A DNA stretch of 64,000 nt from Lysobacter sp. BMK333-48F3 (GTDB lineage: Bacteria; Pseudomonadota; Gammaproteobacteria; Xanthomonadales; Xanthomonadaceae). Each line of letters starts with the position of its first letter. Within the stretch, counting starts at the first letter, position 1. Made by a program: the position numbers and the translations under genes. Location: assembly GCF_019733395.1 (NCBI RefSeq), contig NZ_JAIHOO010000001.1, positions 2,976,501 through 3,040,500 on the forward strand. The letters run 5' to 3'. This document shows positions 43,270 to 50,852 of this stretch, piece after piece. The notes beneath the pieces were generated by a model. The model made no database searches. It was not told the origin of the DNA and was given only the letters and a program-made list of their open reading frames with translations.

Positions 43270-43635
43270 GTGGACGAATTCGAAAGCCAACGGCGCAAGT
43301 TCCAGAAAGAGCTGAGCACCGGCACGGTCTCGCTGGCCCTGCTCGCCGTGCTCGGCGGGGCGGACGAACCGATGTACGGCTACCAGATCGCCAAGCGCCT
43401 GGAACGCGAGGGCGAGGGGGTGCTCAGCGGCAAGCAGAGCGCCCTGTATCCGGTGCTGCGCAACCTCGGCACGGCCGGGTTGCTGGACAGCCACGTCGAG
43501 CCTTCGGTGACCGGGCCGCCGCGCCGCTACTACCGCATTACCGACGCCGGGCGGCAGGTACTGCGCGAATGGGTCTCCGCCTGGCGCGCCACTCGCGATT
43601 CCGTCGATTCCGTACTCCAGGGGCTAGACCTATGA
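43270..43635 (+). CDS. PadR-family transcriptional regulator
   Basis: A 121-residue PadR-like winged-helix protein. The N-terminal fold reads LSTGTVSLALLAVLGGADEP, YGYQIAKRLEREGEGVLSGK, SALYPVLRNLGTAGLL and, in the wing, GPPRRYYRITDAGRQVLREW. The short C-terminal helix is the dimerisation element of the small PadR class. It starts at a GTG (43270) with an excellent AGGAGG 5 nt upstream. The stop overlaps the ATG of the next gene by 4 nt, so the two are coupled. This PadR plus HAAS-protein pair is a widespread module in which the regulator controls its own operon. Confidence 0.92.
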   Translation: MDEFESQRRKFQKELSTGTVSLALLAVLGGADEPMYGYQIAKRLEREGEGVLSGKQSALYPVLRNLGTAGLLDSHVEPSVTGPPRRYYRITDAGRQVLREWVSAWRATRDSVDSVLQGLDL

Positions 43636-44576
43636 ACGCCACCACCCACCATGCAGGTTCCGCTTCCGTCGCCGACACGGGCCTGCCGCGCTCCATCCCC
43701 GAGTACCTGGAGCGCCTGCGCGCGGCCCTGGCCGGCGCCGATCCGGCGCTGGTGCAGGACGCGCTGTACGACGCCGAGGAATACCTGCGCTCGGAACTGG
43801 CGGAAAACCCGGGCCGCAGCGAGGCCGAGGTGATCGCCTCGGTCGCCGGCAGCTACGGCGCGCCGGACGAAGTCGCCGAGATCTACCGCGACACCGAGGT
43901 CAAGGTGCAGACCGCGCTGCGGCCGCCGGCGCCGAAGCCGCGCAAGTCGCTGCTGGGCCGCTTCTTCGGCGTCGCCGCCGAACCGCGCACCTACGCCGCG
44001 CTGTTCTACATGCTGCTGTCGCTGGCCACCGGCGTGTTCTACTTCACCTGGGTCACCACCGGCCTGTCGGTGTCGATGGGGCTGATGATCCTGATCGTCG
44101 GCCTGCCGCTGCTGATCCTGTTCCTGGGCTCGGTGCGGGTGCTGGCCCTGGTCGAAGGCCGCCTGGTCGAGGTCATGCTCGGCGAGCGCATGCCGCGGCG
44201 GCCCTTGTACAGCCAGCGCGGCCGGCCGCTGCTGGAGCGGATCAAGGACATGTTCACCGATCCGCGCACCTGGGGCACGCTGCTGTACATGCTGCTGATG
44301 CTGCCGCTGGGCACGGTCTACTTCACCGTCGCGGTGACCGGGTTGAGCATCTCGCTGTCGCTGATCTTCTTCCCGCTGCTGCGCCTGATGGGCATCGGCA
44401 CGATCCAGGTCGAGGGCTACGACGTGTTCGCCGCCTGGGAGCCCTGGTCGTGGCCGGCGACGGTGCTGGCGGGGGTGGTGGTGCTGTTCCTGACCATGCA
44501 CGTCGCCCGCCTGGTCGGCCAGGTGCACGGGCAGTTGGCCAAGCACCTGCTGGTGCGCTCGGCGCAGTACGGCTGA
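43632..44576 (+). CDS. HAAS/sensor-domain membrane protein
   Basis: A 314-residue protein. Residues 15-85 carry the HAAS-like domain (SIPEYLERLRAALAGADPAL, AEEYLRSELAENPGRSEAEV), common in partners of PadR regulators. Then come two repeats of a sensor-type membrane domain with paired helices (AALFYMLLSLATGVFYFTWV, then GTLLYMLLMLPLGTVYFTVA) and a final helix near 285-305. It may sense envelope stress or a small ligand and transmit it to the coupled PadR protein. The ATG at 43632 lies within the PadR stop. A strong bidirectional terminator follows. Confidence 0.85.
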   Translation: MNATTHHAGSASVADTGLPRSIPEYLERLRAALAGADPALVQDALYDAEEYLRSELAENPGRSEAEVIASVAGSYGAPDEVAEIYRDTEVKVQTALRPPAPKPRKSLLGRFFGVAAEPRTYAALFYMLLSLATGVFYFTWVTTGLSVSMGLMILIVGLPLLILFLGSVRVLALVEGRLVEVMLGERMPRRPLYSQRGRPLLERIKDMFTDPRTWGTLLYMLLMLPLGTVYFTVAVTGLSISLSLIFFPLLRLMGIGTIQVEGYDVFAAWEPWSWPATVLAGVVVLFLTMHVARLVGQVHGQLAKHLLVRSAQYG

Positions 44577-44617
44577 GTCGCCGGCGCGGCGCGATGCGGC
44601 GCCGATCGGCGCGAACG

Positions 44618-44645
44618 AAAAAGCCGGCCGCAAGGCCGGCTTTTT
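44618..44645. terminator. Bidirectional intrinsic terminator
   Basis: AAAAAGCCGGCC (44618-44629), loop GCAA, GGCCGGC (44634-44640) and TTTTT (44641-44645). It has a U run on both strands and lies between the convergent HAAS and Cys-rich protein genes. Confidence 0.92.
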
Positions 44646-44668
44646 CATCGACGTCGTCGCGTCGTCGC

Positions 44669-45061
44669 TCAGGGCAGGAAGCAGCTCATCTTCACCTGCA
44701 GGAACGCGACTTGTTCGTTCTGCATCGCCACCTGGCAGGTCGGGTCGGTCGAGGAACCGGCCTGCTGGCAGGTGGTGGCGCGCTGCTGCGAACGGATGTT
44801 GTACAGCTGGCGCTGAACCGCGCACATGCCGGTCGGGGCCGGGCACACGGCATCCATCATCTGCCAATAGACGTTTTCGACCTGCTGGCTCTGCAGGCAC
44901 AGCGGGCTGTTCGGCCCCTGGGTGGTGCAGGCGTTGACGCGCTGGATGTGGCTGACCTCGACCTGCAGGCGCGCGCTCTGGCAGGCGGGGGTGGCGGCGG
45001 ACGCGGCGCCTGCGGCCAGCAACAGCGCGGACAGGGCGGTGGATACGATGGCGATCTTCAT
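44669..45061 (-). CDS. Secreted cysteine-rich small protein
   Basis: A 130-residue protein with a signal peptide (IVSTALSALLLAAGAASA, cleavage near 22). The mature part holds eight cysteines, at about 27, 45, 55, 73, 80, 98, 109 and 127, consistent with four disulfides, and is Gln-rich. No family is recognised. The Gln/Cys pattern (CLQSQQVENVYWQMMDAVCP, CAVQRQLYNIRSQQRATTCQ) suggests a compact helical protein. It is separated from the PHB depolymerase gene by 178 bp. It might be an inhibitor, adhesin or toxin-like secreted protein, but nothing in the context decides. Confidence 0.75.
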   Translation of the reverse strand: MKIAIVSTALSALLLAAGAASAATPACQSARLQVEVSHIQRVNACTTQGPNSPLCLQSQQVENVYWQMMDAVCPAPTGMCAVQRQLYNIRSQQRATTCQQAGSSTDPTCQVAMQNEQVAFLQVKMSCFLP

Positions 45062-45239
45062 CAGGCTCTCCTTAGCTGATCGGGATGGGTGAACATGGGG
45101 ACGCGGCGATCCCGGCGCCGCGCCGGGCGCGACTGTAGCGGCTGCGGCGACGGCCTCGCCTGTGCCGTTCGGCCGATGCGGGTCGCAGAAAGCGAAAGCC
45201 CGGCCAGAGCCGGGCTTGTCCTGCGCCGGATTGCGCGGC

Positions 45240-46487
45240 TCAGCGCGCGTACTTGGCGATGAAGTCGCGCACCTGCGGATACACCTGGTCGCGCCAGCGG
45301 CGGCCGCTGAAGATGCCGTAATGGCCGGCGCCGGCCACGGTCAGGTGCTCGCGGTCGGCTTCGGCCACGCCGGTGCACAGGGTGTGCGCGGCGCGGGTCT
45401 GACCCTGGCCGGAGATGTCGTCCAGCTCGCCCTCCACGGTCAGCAGGGCGGTGTTCTTGATCGCGCTCGGGTCGACCCGCTCGCCGGCCACGTCCCACAG
45501 CCCGCGCGGCAGCAGGTGCTGTTGGAACACCACCCGGATGGTGTCCAGGTAGTACTCGGCCGGCATGTCGAGCACGGCGTTGTACTCGTCGTAGAAGCGG
45601 CGGTGCGAATCGGCGTCTTCCAGGTCGCCCTTGAGCAGGTCCTGGTAGAAATCCCAGTGCGACTGGAAATGCCGCTCCGGGTTCATCGCCACGAAGCCGC
45701 CGTGCTGCAGGAAGCCCGGGTAGACGCGGCGGCCGCGGCCGGGGAAATTGGCCGGCACGTGATGGATCAGGTTGCCTTCGAACCACCACAGCGGCTTGTG
45801 CACGGCCAGGTCGTTGACCTTGGTCGGGCTTTCGCGGGTGTCGATCGGTCCGCCCATCATCACCAGCGAACGCGGCGTGGCTTCGCCGCGCGCGGCCATC
45901 AGCGACACCGCCGCCAGCACCGGCACGGTCGGCTGGCAGACGCTGATCACGTGCAGGCGCTCGGCGCCGATCAGGCGGATGAAGTCCTGGATGTAGGCGA
46001 CGTAGTCGTCGAGGGTGAAGGCGCCGTCCTCGATCGGCACCATGCGCGCGTCGACCCAGTCGGTGATGTAGACCTTGTGGTCGCGCAGCAGGGTCTTGAC
46101 CGTGTCGCGCAGCAGGGTGCTGTGGTGGCCCGACAACGGCGCGACCACCAGTACCGGCGGATCGTCCTTGAGCTCGGCGATGTTGCCGGCGTCGTCGGCG
46201 TAGCGCTTGAAGCGCAGCAGCCGGCAGAACGGCTTGCGCTGCATCTCGCGCTCGATCACCGGGTAGGCGTTGCCGTCGATTTGCACCGAGTGGATGCCGA
46301 ATTCGGGCTTCTCGTAGTCCTTGCCGACCCGGTACAGCAGCTCGTAGCCGGCGGCCAGGCGCGAGGCGCCGGGCAGCGACGACAGCCAACTGCCGGGCGC
46401 GGCGAACATCTTCGCGCCGGCGTCGGCCCAGTAGGTCATCGGGGCCATCCAGGCGCGGCCGAGTTCGTGCATTTGATAAAGCAGCAT
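45240..46487 (-). CDS. phaZ: Intracellular polyhydroxybutyrate depolymerase
   Basis: A 415-residue alpha/beta hydrolase of the intracellular PHB depolymerase family. The nucleophile elbow reads ISVCQPTVP with Cys at 184, as in the i-PHA depolymerases that use Cys instead of Ser. VLVVAPLSGHHSTLLRDTV and ITDWVDARMVPIEDGAFTLD are family-specific, and the C-terminal catalytic His lies in AGAGHYGIFSGRRWR. It releases hydroxybutyrate from amorphous PHB granules in the cytoplasm. No PHA synthase gene lies in the window. The start at 46487 is used; an in-frame ATG 15 nt later (46472) is an alternative. Confidence 0.9.
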   Translation of the reverse strand: MLLYQMHELGRAWMAPMTYWADAGAKMFAAPGSWLSSLPGASRLAAGYELLYRVGKDYEKPEFGIHSVQIDGNAYPVIEREMQRKPFCRLLRFKRYADDAGNIAELKDDPPVLVVAPLSGHHSTLLRDTVKTLLRDHKVYITDWVDARMVPIEDGAFTLDDYVAYIQDFIRLIGAERLHVISVCQPTVPVLAAVSLMAARGEATPRSLVMMGGPIDTRESPTKVNDLAVHKPLWWFEGNLIHHVPANFPGRGRRVYPGFLQHGGFVAMNPERHFQSHWDFYQDLLKGDLEDADSHRRFYDEYNAVLDMPAEYYLDTIRVVFQQHLLPRGLWDVAGERVDPSAIKNTALLTVEGELDDISGQGQTRAAHTLCTGVAEADREHLTVAGAGHYGIFSGRRWRDQVYPQVRDFIAKYAR

Positions 46488-46655
46488 CGGGTCGGACTCT
46501 CAGTGGCGGACGAACTGGCGCCGGAGCGTAGCGGTTCCGGCGCGGGCGGTTTGCTGCGGCGCAGCATAGCGGATTGCGACGAGGGTCGCGTGAATGGCGC
46601 GGTGGCGGCGATCGCCGTTCCAGAATGTGATGAGACGCCGCTCGGCTGCATGCCA

Positions 46656-46779
46656 GGGGTAGGAGCGGCGCGAGCCGCGACCGCCATCTTGCCGGTCGCA
46701 GCGTGGGGGGAATGCCTGATCGTCGCAGCCAGCAACGTCGATGCGATGGCGCGGTCGCGGCTTGCGCCGCTCCTACCCC
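46656..46779. repeat. Inverted pair of short-form REP-like elements
   Basis: GGGGTAGGAGCGGCGCGAGC (46656 onward) and its near complement ending GCCGCTCCTACCCC (46753-46779) enclose about 70 bp. They belong to the same GTAGGAGCGGCG family as at 22141, 29951 and 30263. The rest of the 316-bp gap between the phaZ and methyltransferase genes shows no gene. Confidence 0.75.
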
Positions 46780-46803
46780 GAGCGGGACGCCGCCGCTGCT
46801 CGC

Positions 46804-47412
46804 TCAGTCGGCGGTTTCCAGCGCCGCGGTGTCGCCGCGCAGGGCCGGGCCCAGCCACAGGTGCGAGCCCAGCGCGGCGAAGCCGTGCGCGGCGAAGCGC
46901 TCGCGATAGAAGCGCGCCGGGCGGCGCTTGAAGCCGTCGGTGTCGCCTTCGATGCCGTCCTCGCGGGCGAAGGTTTCCAGGAAGGCGACGCCGCCGCACA
47001 GCTCGGCCAGGCCGGGCAGGCCGCGATCGAGCTCGCGCGTGTCCAGGTAGTGCATGACGTCGCTGCAGATCAGCAGGTCGACCGGCGCGCAGGGGCGCAG
47101 GTACTGGAAGTCGCCGAAGCTGGCCAAGTGCAGGTTGCGGCTGCGACCGAAGCGCGCAGTGGCGTACTGGCTGGCGTCGAATCCCAGATACTGCGCGCGC
47201 GGCCGCAGCTTCAGCAGCGGCGCGCGCCACACGCCCTCGCCGCAGCCGATGTCGAGCACGCTGCGTACGGGACGCTCGAGGTGGTACTCGGCCGTGGCAA
47301 CCGCCAGGGCGACCTTGCGCGCCAGGCGCGCGGCGCCGCCGATGGCCTGGGCCTTGAGCGCCGGGTCGCGGTACCAGCGCTGGAAGTAGTCGGCGTCGTA
47401 CTGTTTGCTCAT
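46804..47412 (-). CDS. Class I SAM-dependent methyltransferase
   Basis: A 202-residue methyltransferase with Rossmann motif I VLDIGCGEG (about 53-61), the acidic residue ending strand 2 at LGFDAS, and a later DLLICSDVMHYL for motif post-I/II. It begins MSKQYDADYFQRWYRDPALK, like the small Methyltransf_23/25-type proteins. The substrate is not predictable. The start at 47412 directly precedes this conserved N-terminus. It is divergent from the HemJ-like gene with 168 bp between. Confidence 0.88.
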   Translation of the reverse strand: MSKQYDADYFQRWYRDPALKAQAIGGAARLARKVALAVATAEYHLERPVRSVLDIGCGEGVWRAPLLKLRPRAQYLGFDASQYATARFGRSRNLHLASFGDFQYLRPCAPVDLLICSDVMHYLDTRELDRGLPGLAELCGGVAFLETFAREDGIEGDTDGFKRRPARFYRERFAAHGFAALGSHLWLGPALRGDTAALETAD

Positions 47413-47580
47413 GCGGGGCGTGGCTCGGCGGCGGGCGTGGCATCCTAACGCGCGCCGCGCCCGCGCGCAGGACGCCCCGGCCGCGACCGTCGCGCGCGGG
47501 CCCGCAGCGGGCCGCGGCGACGGCATCGCTCGTTCTCCCCTTCGCCGTGCCAGCCTCGCCAGCCCGCCCAGGAAACCGCC

Positions 47581-48003
47581 ATGAATGCCTATCTGTTGAC
47601 CAAGACCTTCCATCTGGTGTTCGTGATGGCCTGGATGGGCGGGGTGTTCTACCTGCCGCGGATCCTGGTCAACATCGCCGAAGCCGGCGACGAACCCGCG
47701 GTGCGCGCGCGCCTGGTGCTGATGGGGCGGCGGCTGTACCGCTTCGGCCACATCATGTTCGGCCTGGCCGCGATCCTCGGCGGCGTGTTGTGGTTCGTGT
47801 TCCACATGAGCGGCGGCTGGCTGCACGCCAAGCTGACCGTGGTCGCGGCGATGTTCGCCTTCTACATCGTCAGCGGCCGCTGGCTCAAAGGCGTCGACCA
47901 AGGCCGTCCACTGCCGTCCTCGCGCGCCCTGCGGGTGTTCAACGAGATTCCGGTGTTCGCCCTGATCGCGGTCGTCTGGCTGGTGTTGGCTAAGCCGTTT
48001 TGA
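47581..48003 (+). CDS. HemJ/CopD-like integral membrane protein
   Basis: A 140-residue protein with four hydrophobic helices. KTFHLVFVMAWMGGVFYLPR (8-27), with His11 in the first helix, and GWLHAKLTVVAAMFAFYIVS (79-98), with His82 and Lys84, resemble HemJ (UPF0093), the membrane protoporphyrinogen IX oxidase of bacteria lacking HemG and HemY. CopD-family proteins of similar size exist, so the HemJ assignment is tentative. AGGAAA lies a few nt before the ATG at 47581. It stands alone, with repeats directly downstream. Confidence 0.75.
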   Translation: MNAYLLTKTFHLVFVMAWMGGVFYLPRILVNIAEAGDEPAVRARLVLMGRRLYRFGHIMFGLAAILGGVLWFVFHMSGGWLHAKLTVVAAMFAFYIVSGRWLKGVDQGRPLPSSRALRVFNEIPVFALIAVVWLVLAKPF

Positions 48004-48011
48004 GCTTTTGG

Positions 48012-48058
48012 GGCCGGGAATGGGGAATCGGGAATAGCGAATCGGGAATAGGGAATCG
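48012..48058. repeat. GGGAATC-type heptamer array (inverse of 25307 type)
   Basis: About six or seven heptamer units (GGGAATG, GGGAATC, GGGAATA and a variant) directly after the HemJ-like gene, in the orientation opposite to the arrays at 25307 and 50137. Confidence 0.75.
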
Positions 48059-48143
48059 TTTAAAGCTAAAAGCTGAAGCCATGAACGAGAATGGCGACCT
48101 TGGGAGGGTCGCCGTTTTGCTGTTTCTTCGCCTTTGGCTTCTG

Positions 48144-48266
48144 CTGTTCCCCCCTTGAAAAAGGGTGAGAGCGTGCGCTTGCGAACCGCCAGGTTCGCGC
48201 ACGATCGAACGCCAGCAGGCTGTGCCTGCTGGCCGGACGGGCAGGAGGGATTTGCCGTTGCCGTTG
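48144..48266. repeat. Two-hairpin element, copy 2
   Basis: A short C-run (TGTTCCCCCCTTGAAAAAGG) leads into hairpin one, GTGCGCTTGCGAACC with GGTTCGCGCAC (48173-48202), and hairpin two, GCCAGCAGGC, TGT, GCCTGCTGGC (48211-48233). A TTGCCG hexamer tail follows (about 48251-48266). The sequence from the C-run to hairpin two is nearly the same as the inner arm of the 495-bp palindrome (about 59664-59757). Confidence 0.8.
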
Positions 48267-48276
48267 CTCTTGCGCC

Positions 48277-49986
48277 TCAACGCGCCTTGAAGTCGTCCGG
48301 CTTGGGCAGCGTCACCGGCACCTGGTTGGCGTCGCAGTCGCCCTTGGCGCACAGCGCTGCGCGCAGGCTCGGCATCGACTGCAGCAGGAAGTGGTAGATC
48401 GCGTTCTGCTCGACGCTGCCGCGCACCGCGGCGCTGCCGGGGCCGCGCGCCCAGATGCCGACGTCGTCGCCGCCGTGGGTTTCGGCGTTGGTCGGCACCA
48501 GCGCTTCCTGCATGAAATCCGGATGCTCGGTGTCGACCCGGCTCAGGTCCGGCCGGCCCTTGGCGATCTCTTCGAAGCCGCTGGCGGTGTGCGGGAAGGT
48601 GTGCGGGCCCTCCGGCTGCTGCGCGCTGGCGCCGGTATAGCCCGGGCCGTTGCTGTAGCTGAGCGTGGTGTAGGGCCGGCCGAGCGCGTCGCGGGCGTAT
48701 TCGTTGGCGTCGCCGTCCTCGCCGCTGGTGCCGCGCACCTTGCCCAGCATCGGGTTGCCGCGGGTCGGGTAGCCGACGAAGCTCAAGGTGTGCGAGTGAT
48801 CGGCGGTGACCAGGATCAGGGTGTCGTCGGCCGAAGTGGCGCGGTCGGCGGCGGCGACCGCCTCGCTCAGGGCGATGGTGTCGGTCAGGGCGCGGTAGGC
48901 GTTGCCCATGTGGTGGGCGTGGTCGATGCGGCCGCCTTCGACCAGCAGCACGAAGCCCCGGTCGCCCTTGATCGCCTTCAAGCGTTCGATCGCGGCGACG
49001 GTCATCTCGGCCAGCGACGGCTCGCCGGCGCGGTCCTGCGGACGGTCGTGGCTGAACTGCATGTGGTCGGGTTCGAACAGGCCGAACAGCGGCCGGTCCT
49101 TGGGTGCCGCGGCGAACTGCTTGGCGTTCCAGACATAGGCGCCGTCGGGGTGGCGCTGTTTCCAGGCCGCGATCAGATCGCGGCCGTCCAGGCGCTGGCC
49201 GACCTTGTCGTCGTACTCCGGATCGCGCTGTTCGACGGTCATGAAGTTGCCGCGGCCGCCGCCGAGCAGCACGTCCGGGCCGGTGCCGAACGGCGACTCG
49301 ATCATCTGCCGGGCGATGTCGACGCAGCCTTCGGCCTTGGCCTTTTCCGGCAGGTCCATGTCGTTTTCCCAGTTGCGGTCGGCCGAATGGCTGAAGGTCG
49401 CGCCCGGGGTGGCGTGGGTGACGCGGGTGGTGGTGACCACGCCGGTGGCCAGGCCGCTGCCCGCGGCCAGTTCCCACAGGGTCAGCATCGGCGCCTTCAG
49501 CGCTTGCGCGCAGTCGCCGCGCAGCCCCTTCTGGCCGATGCTGAGCACGCCGGCGCGGGTCTTCACCCCGGTCGCCATCGCGCTCATGGTGCCGGCCGAG
49601 TCGGGGGTCTGCGAGTCGGTGTTGTAGGTCTTGCTGAGCGCGGTGGCCGGGAAGCGTTCCCAGCTCAGCCGGTTCTCTTCGCCCGGGGCGCCGCGCTGCT
49701 GGCCGGCGAGGATGCGCGCGGCGGCGACGGTGGTCAGGCTCATTCCGTCGCCGACGAACAGGATCACGTTCTTGGCCTTGGCCGCGCCGGCGCCGCGCTG
49801 CGCGGCCTGGGCGGCGCCGTCGCGATACCACCAGGCCGGGGTCTCGTCCTGCGGATGCTGGATCGTCGGCACATCGACCACAACGCCGGCCGAAGGCGCA
49901 TCGGCGCGGGTGGTCGGCGCGGCCGCCGCGCAGGCAGTCAGCAGCGCGGGCACGAGGAGGGCGGAGGCGGAACGCAGCTTGGGCAT
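48277..49986 (-). CDS. phoA: Alkaline phosphatase lipoprotein
   Basis: A 569-residue alkaline phosphatase. A lipoprotein signal with lipobox LTAC (Cys19) suggests membrane anchoring facing the periplasm or outside. The active site is complete: Asp80 in FVGDGMS, the nucleophile Ser130 in TPDSAGT, the metal ligands in RIDHAHHMGN, ADHSHT and THGGDDV. It hydrolyses phosphate monoesters and is expected to be induced by phosphate shortage, although no PHO box was identified. The start at 49986 precedes the signal; the frame extends upstream but without a ribosome site. It is divergent from an ArsR-like regulator. Confidence 0.92.
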   Translation of the reverse strand: MPKLRSASALLVPALLTACAAAAPTTRADAPSAGVVVDVPTIQHPQDETPAWWYRDGAAQAAQRGAGAAKAKNVILFVGDGMSLTTVAAARILAGQQRGAPGEENRLSWERFPATALSKTYNTDSQTPDSAGTMSAMATGVKTRAGVLSIGQKGLRGDCAQALKAPMLTLWELAAGSGLATGVVTTTRVTHATPGATFSHSADRNWENDMDLPEKAKAEGCVDIARQMIESPFGTGPDVLLGGGRGNFMTVEQRDPEYDDKVGQRLDGRDLIAAWKQRHPDGAYVWNAKQFAAAPKDRPLFGLFEPDHMQFSHDRPQDRAGEPSLAEMTVAAIERLKAIKGDRGFVLLVEGGRIDHAHHMGNAYRALTDTIALSEAVAAADRATSADDTLILVTADHSHTLSFVGYPTRGNPMLGKVRGTSGEDGDANEYARDALGRPYTTLSYSNGPGYTGASAQQPEGPHTFPHTASGFEEIAKGRPDLSRVDTEHPDFMQEALVPTNAETHGGDDVGIWARGPGSAAVRGSVEQNAIYHFLLQSMPSLRAALCAKGDCDANQVPVTLPKPDDFKAR

Positions 49987-50136
49987 CGGACGGCCGGACT
50001 CAGGACGGACAAGCGGCCGATTATGCCCCGGGCGTGTGACGGCGCGAGAGCGCGGCGGGCGGGTGGGTTTGCGGGACAAGGCGGGAAAGCCAGCGCCGGC
50101 CCACCGATGCGCCGGAGACGACAAGGCCGAACGCTA

Positions 50137-50219
50137 TCCCGACTCCCGACTCCCGACTCCCGACTCCCCAATCCCCATTCCCCATTCCCCATTCCCGATT
50201 CCCGATTCCCGATTCCCGA
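50137..50219. repeat. CCCGACT/CCCCATT heptamer array
   Basis: About 12 heptamers (CCCGACT, then CCCCATT, then CCCGATT), ending 42 bp before the ATG of the ArsR-like regulator at 50261. It is similar in order and orientation to the array at 25307-25453. Confidence 0.9.
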
Positions 50220-50260
50220 AAGCTGTAGCGACCTGCCCCCGCTTGTAGCAAGCTTGCCCG

Positions 50261-50674
50261 ATGCGCCCGCTGCACCATCCCGCCACCGAAGACATCGAGC
50301 TGACCGCCGTGCTGTACGCGCTGGCCGACCCGGTGCGGCTGCGGCTGATCCGCGGGCTGAGCCGCGACAAGCCGGTGTCCTGCGTCGGCGCCTGCGTCGA
50401 GGACGAGCTGCCGCGCGCGACCCTGTCGCGGCACTTCGACGTGCTGCGTTCGGCGGGTCTGGTGCGTACGGTCAAATCCGGAACGCAGTATCTCAACACC
50501 CTGCGCTGCGACGATCTGGAACTGCGCTTCCCGGGCCTGTTGCGTGCGGTGCTGGCCGGTTGCGGCGCCGCCGCGGCCGCCGCCGGGCCGGCGCCGAAGC
50601 CCGCGGCGAAAGCCTCCGCGGCCACCCGCCGCCGCGGCGCGGCGCGCTCGCCCGCGGCCAAGGCGCGGGGCTGA
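50261..50674 (+). CDS. ArsR-like winged-helix regulator
   Basis: A 137-residue regulator. The winged helix spans about 12-92 (ELTAVLYALADPVRLRLIRG, LPRATLSRHFDVLRSAGLVR, wing near TVKSGTQYLN). A CxxxC pair (Cys at about 41 and 45, PVSCVGACVE) lies just before the recognition helix, so it may sense thiols or metal. The last 35 residues are an Ala/Lys/Arg-rich tail that could bind DNA non-specifically. The start at 50261 follows a heptamer array. It is divergent from the alkaline phosphatase gene and upstream of the DAACS transporter; either could be its target. Confidence 0.85.
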   Translation: MRPLHHPATEDIELTAVLYALADPVRLRLIRGLSRDKPVSCVGACVEDELPRATLSRHFDVLRSAGLVRTVKSGTQYLNTLRCDDLELRFPGLLRAVLAGCGAAAAAAGPAPKPAAKASAATRRRGAARSPAAKARG

Positions 50675-50852
50675 CGATGCACCGGCGCGCGCGGCGATTT
50701 GCCGAAGCGGTCGCTGTTCATGACGTTTGGTTGCCGGCTTATGCCGCCGGATTAGCCGGGGCCGCCGCTAAGCTGTTTATCGTGGCGTCCCGCCATCGCC
50801 GGGCCGCCTCGCGCGGCACGGCGCCTCTCTCGACTTCACTGGACGATACGCC

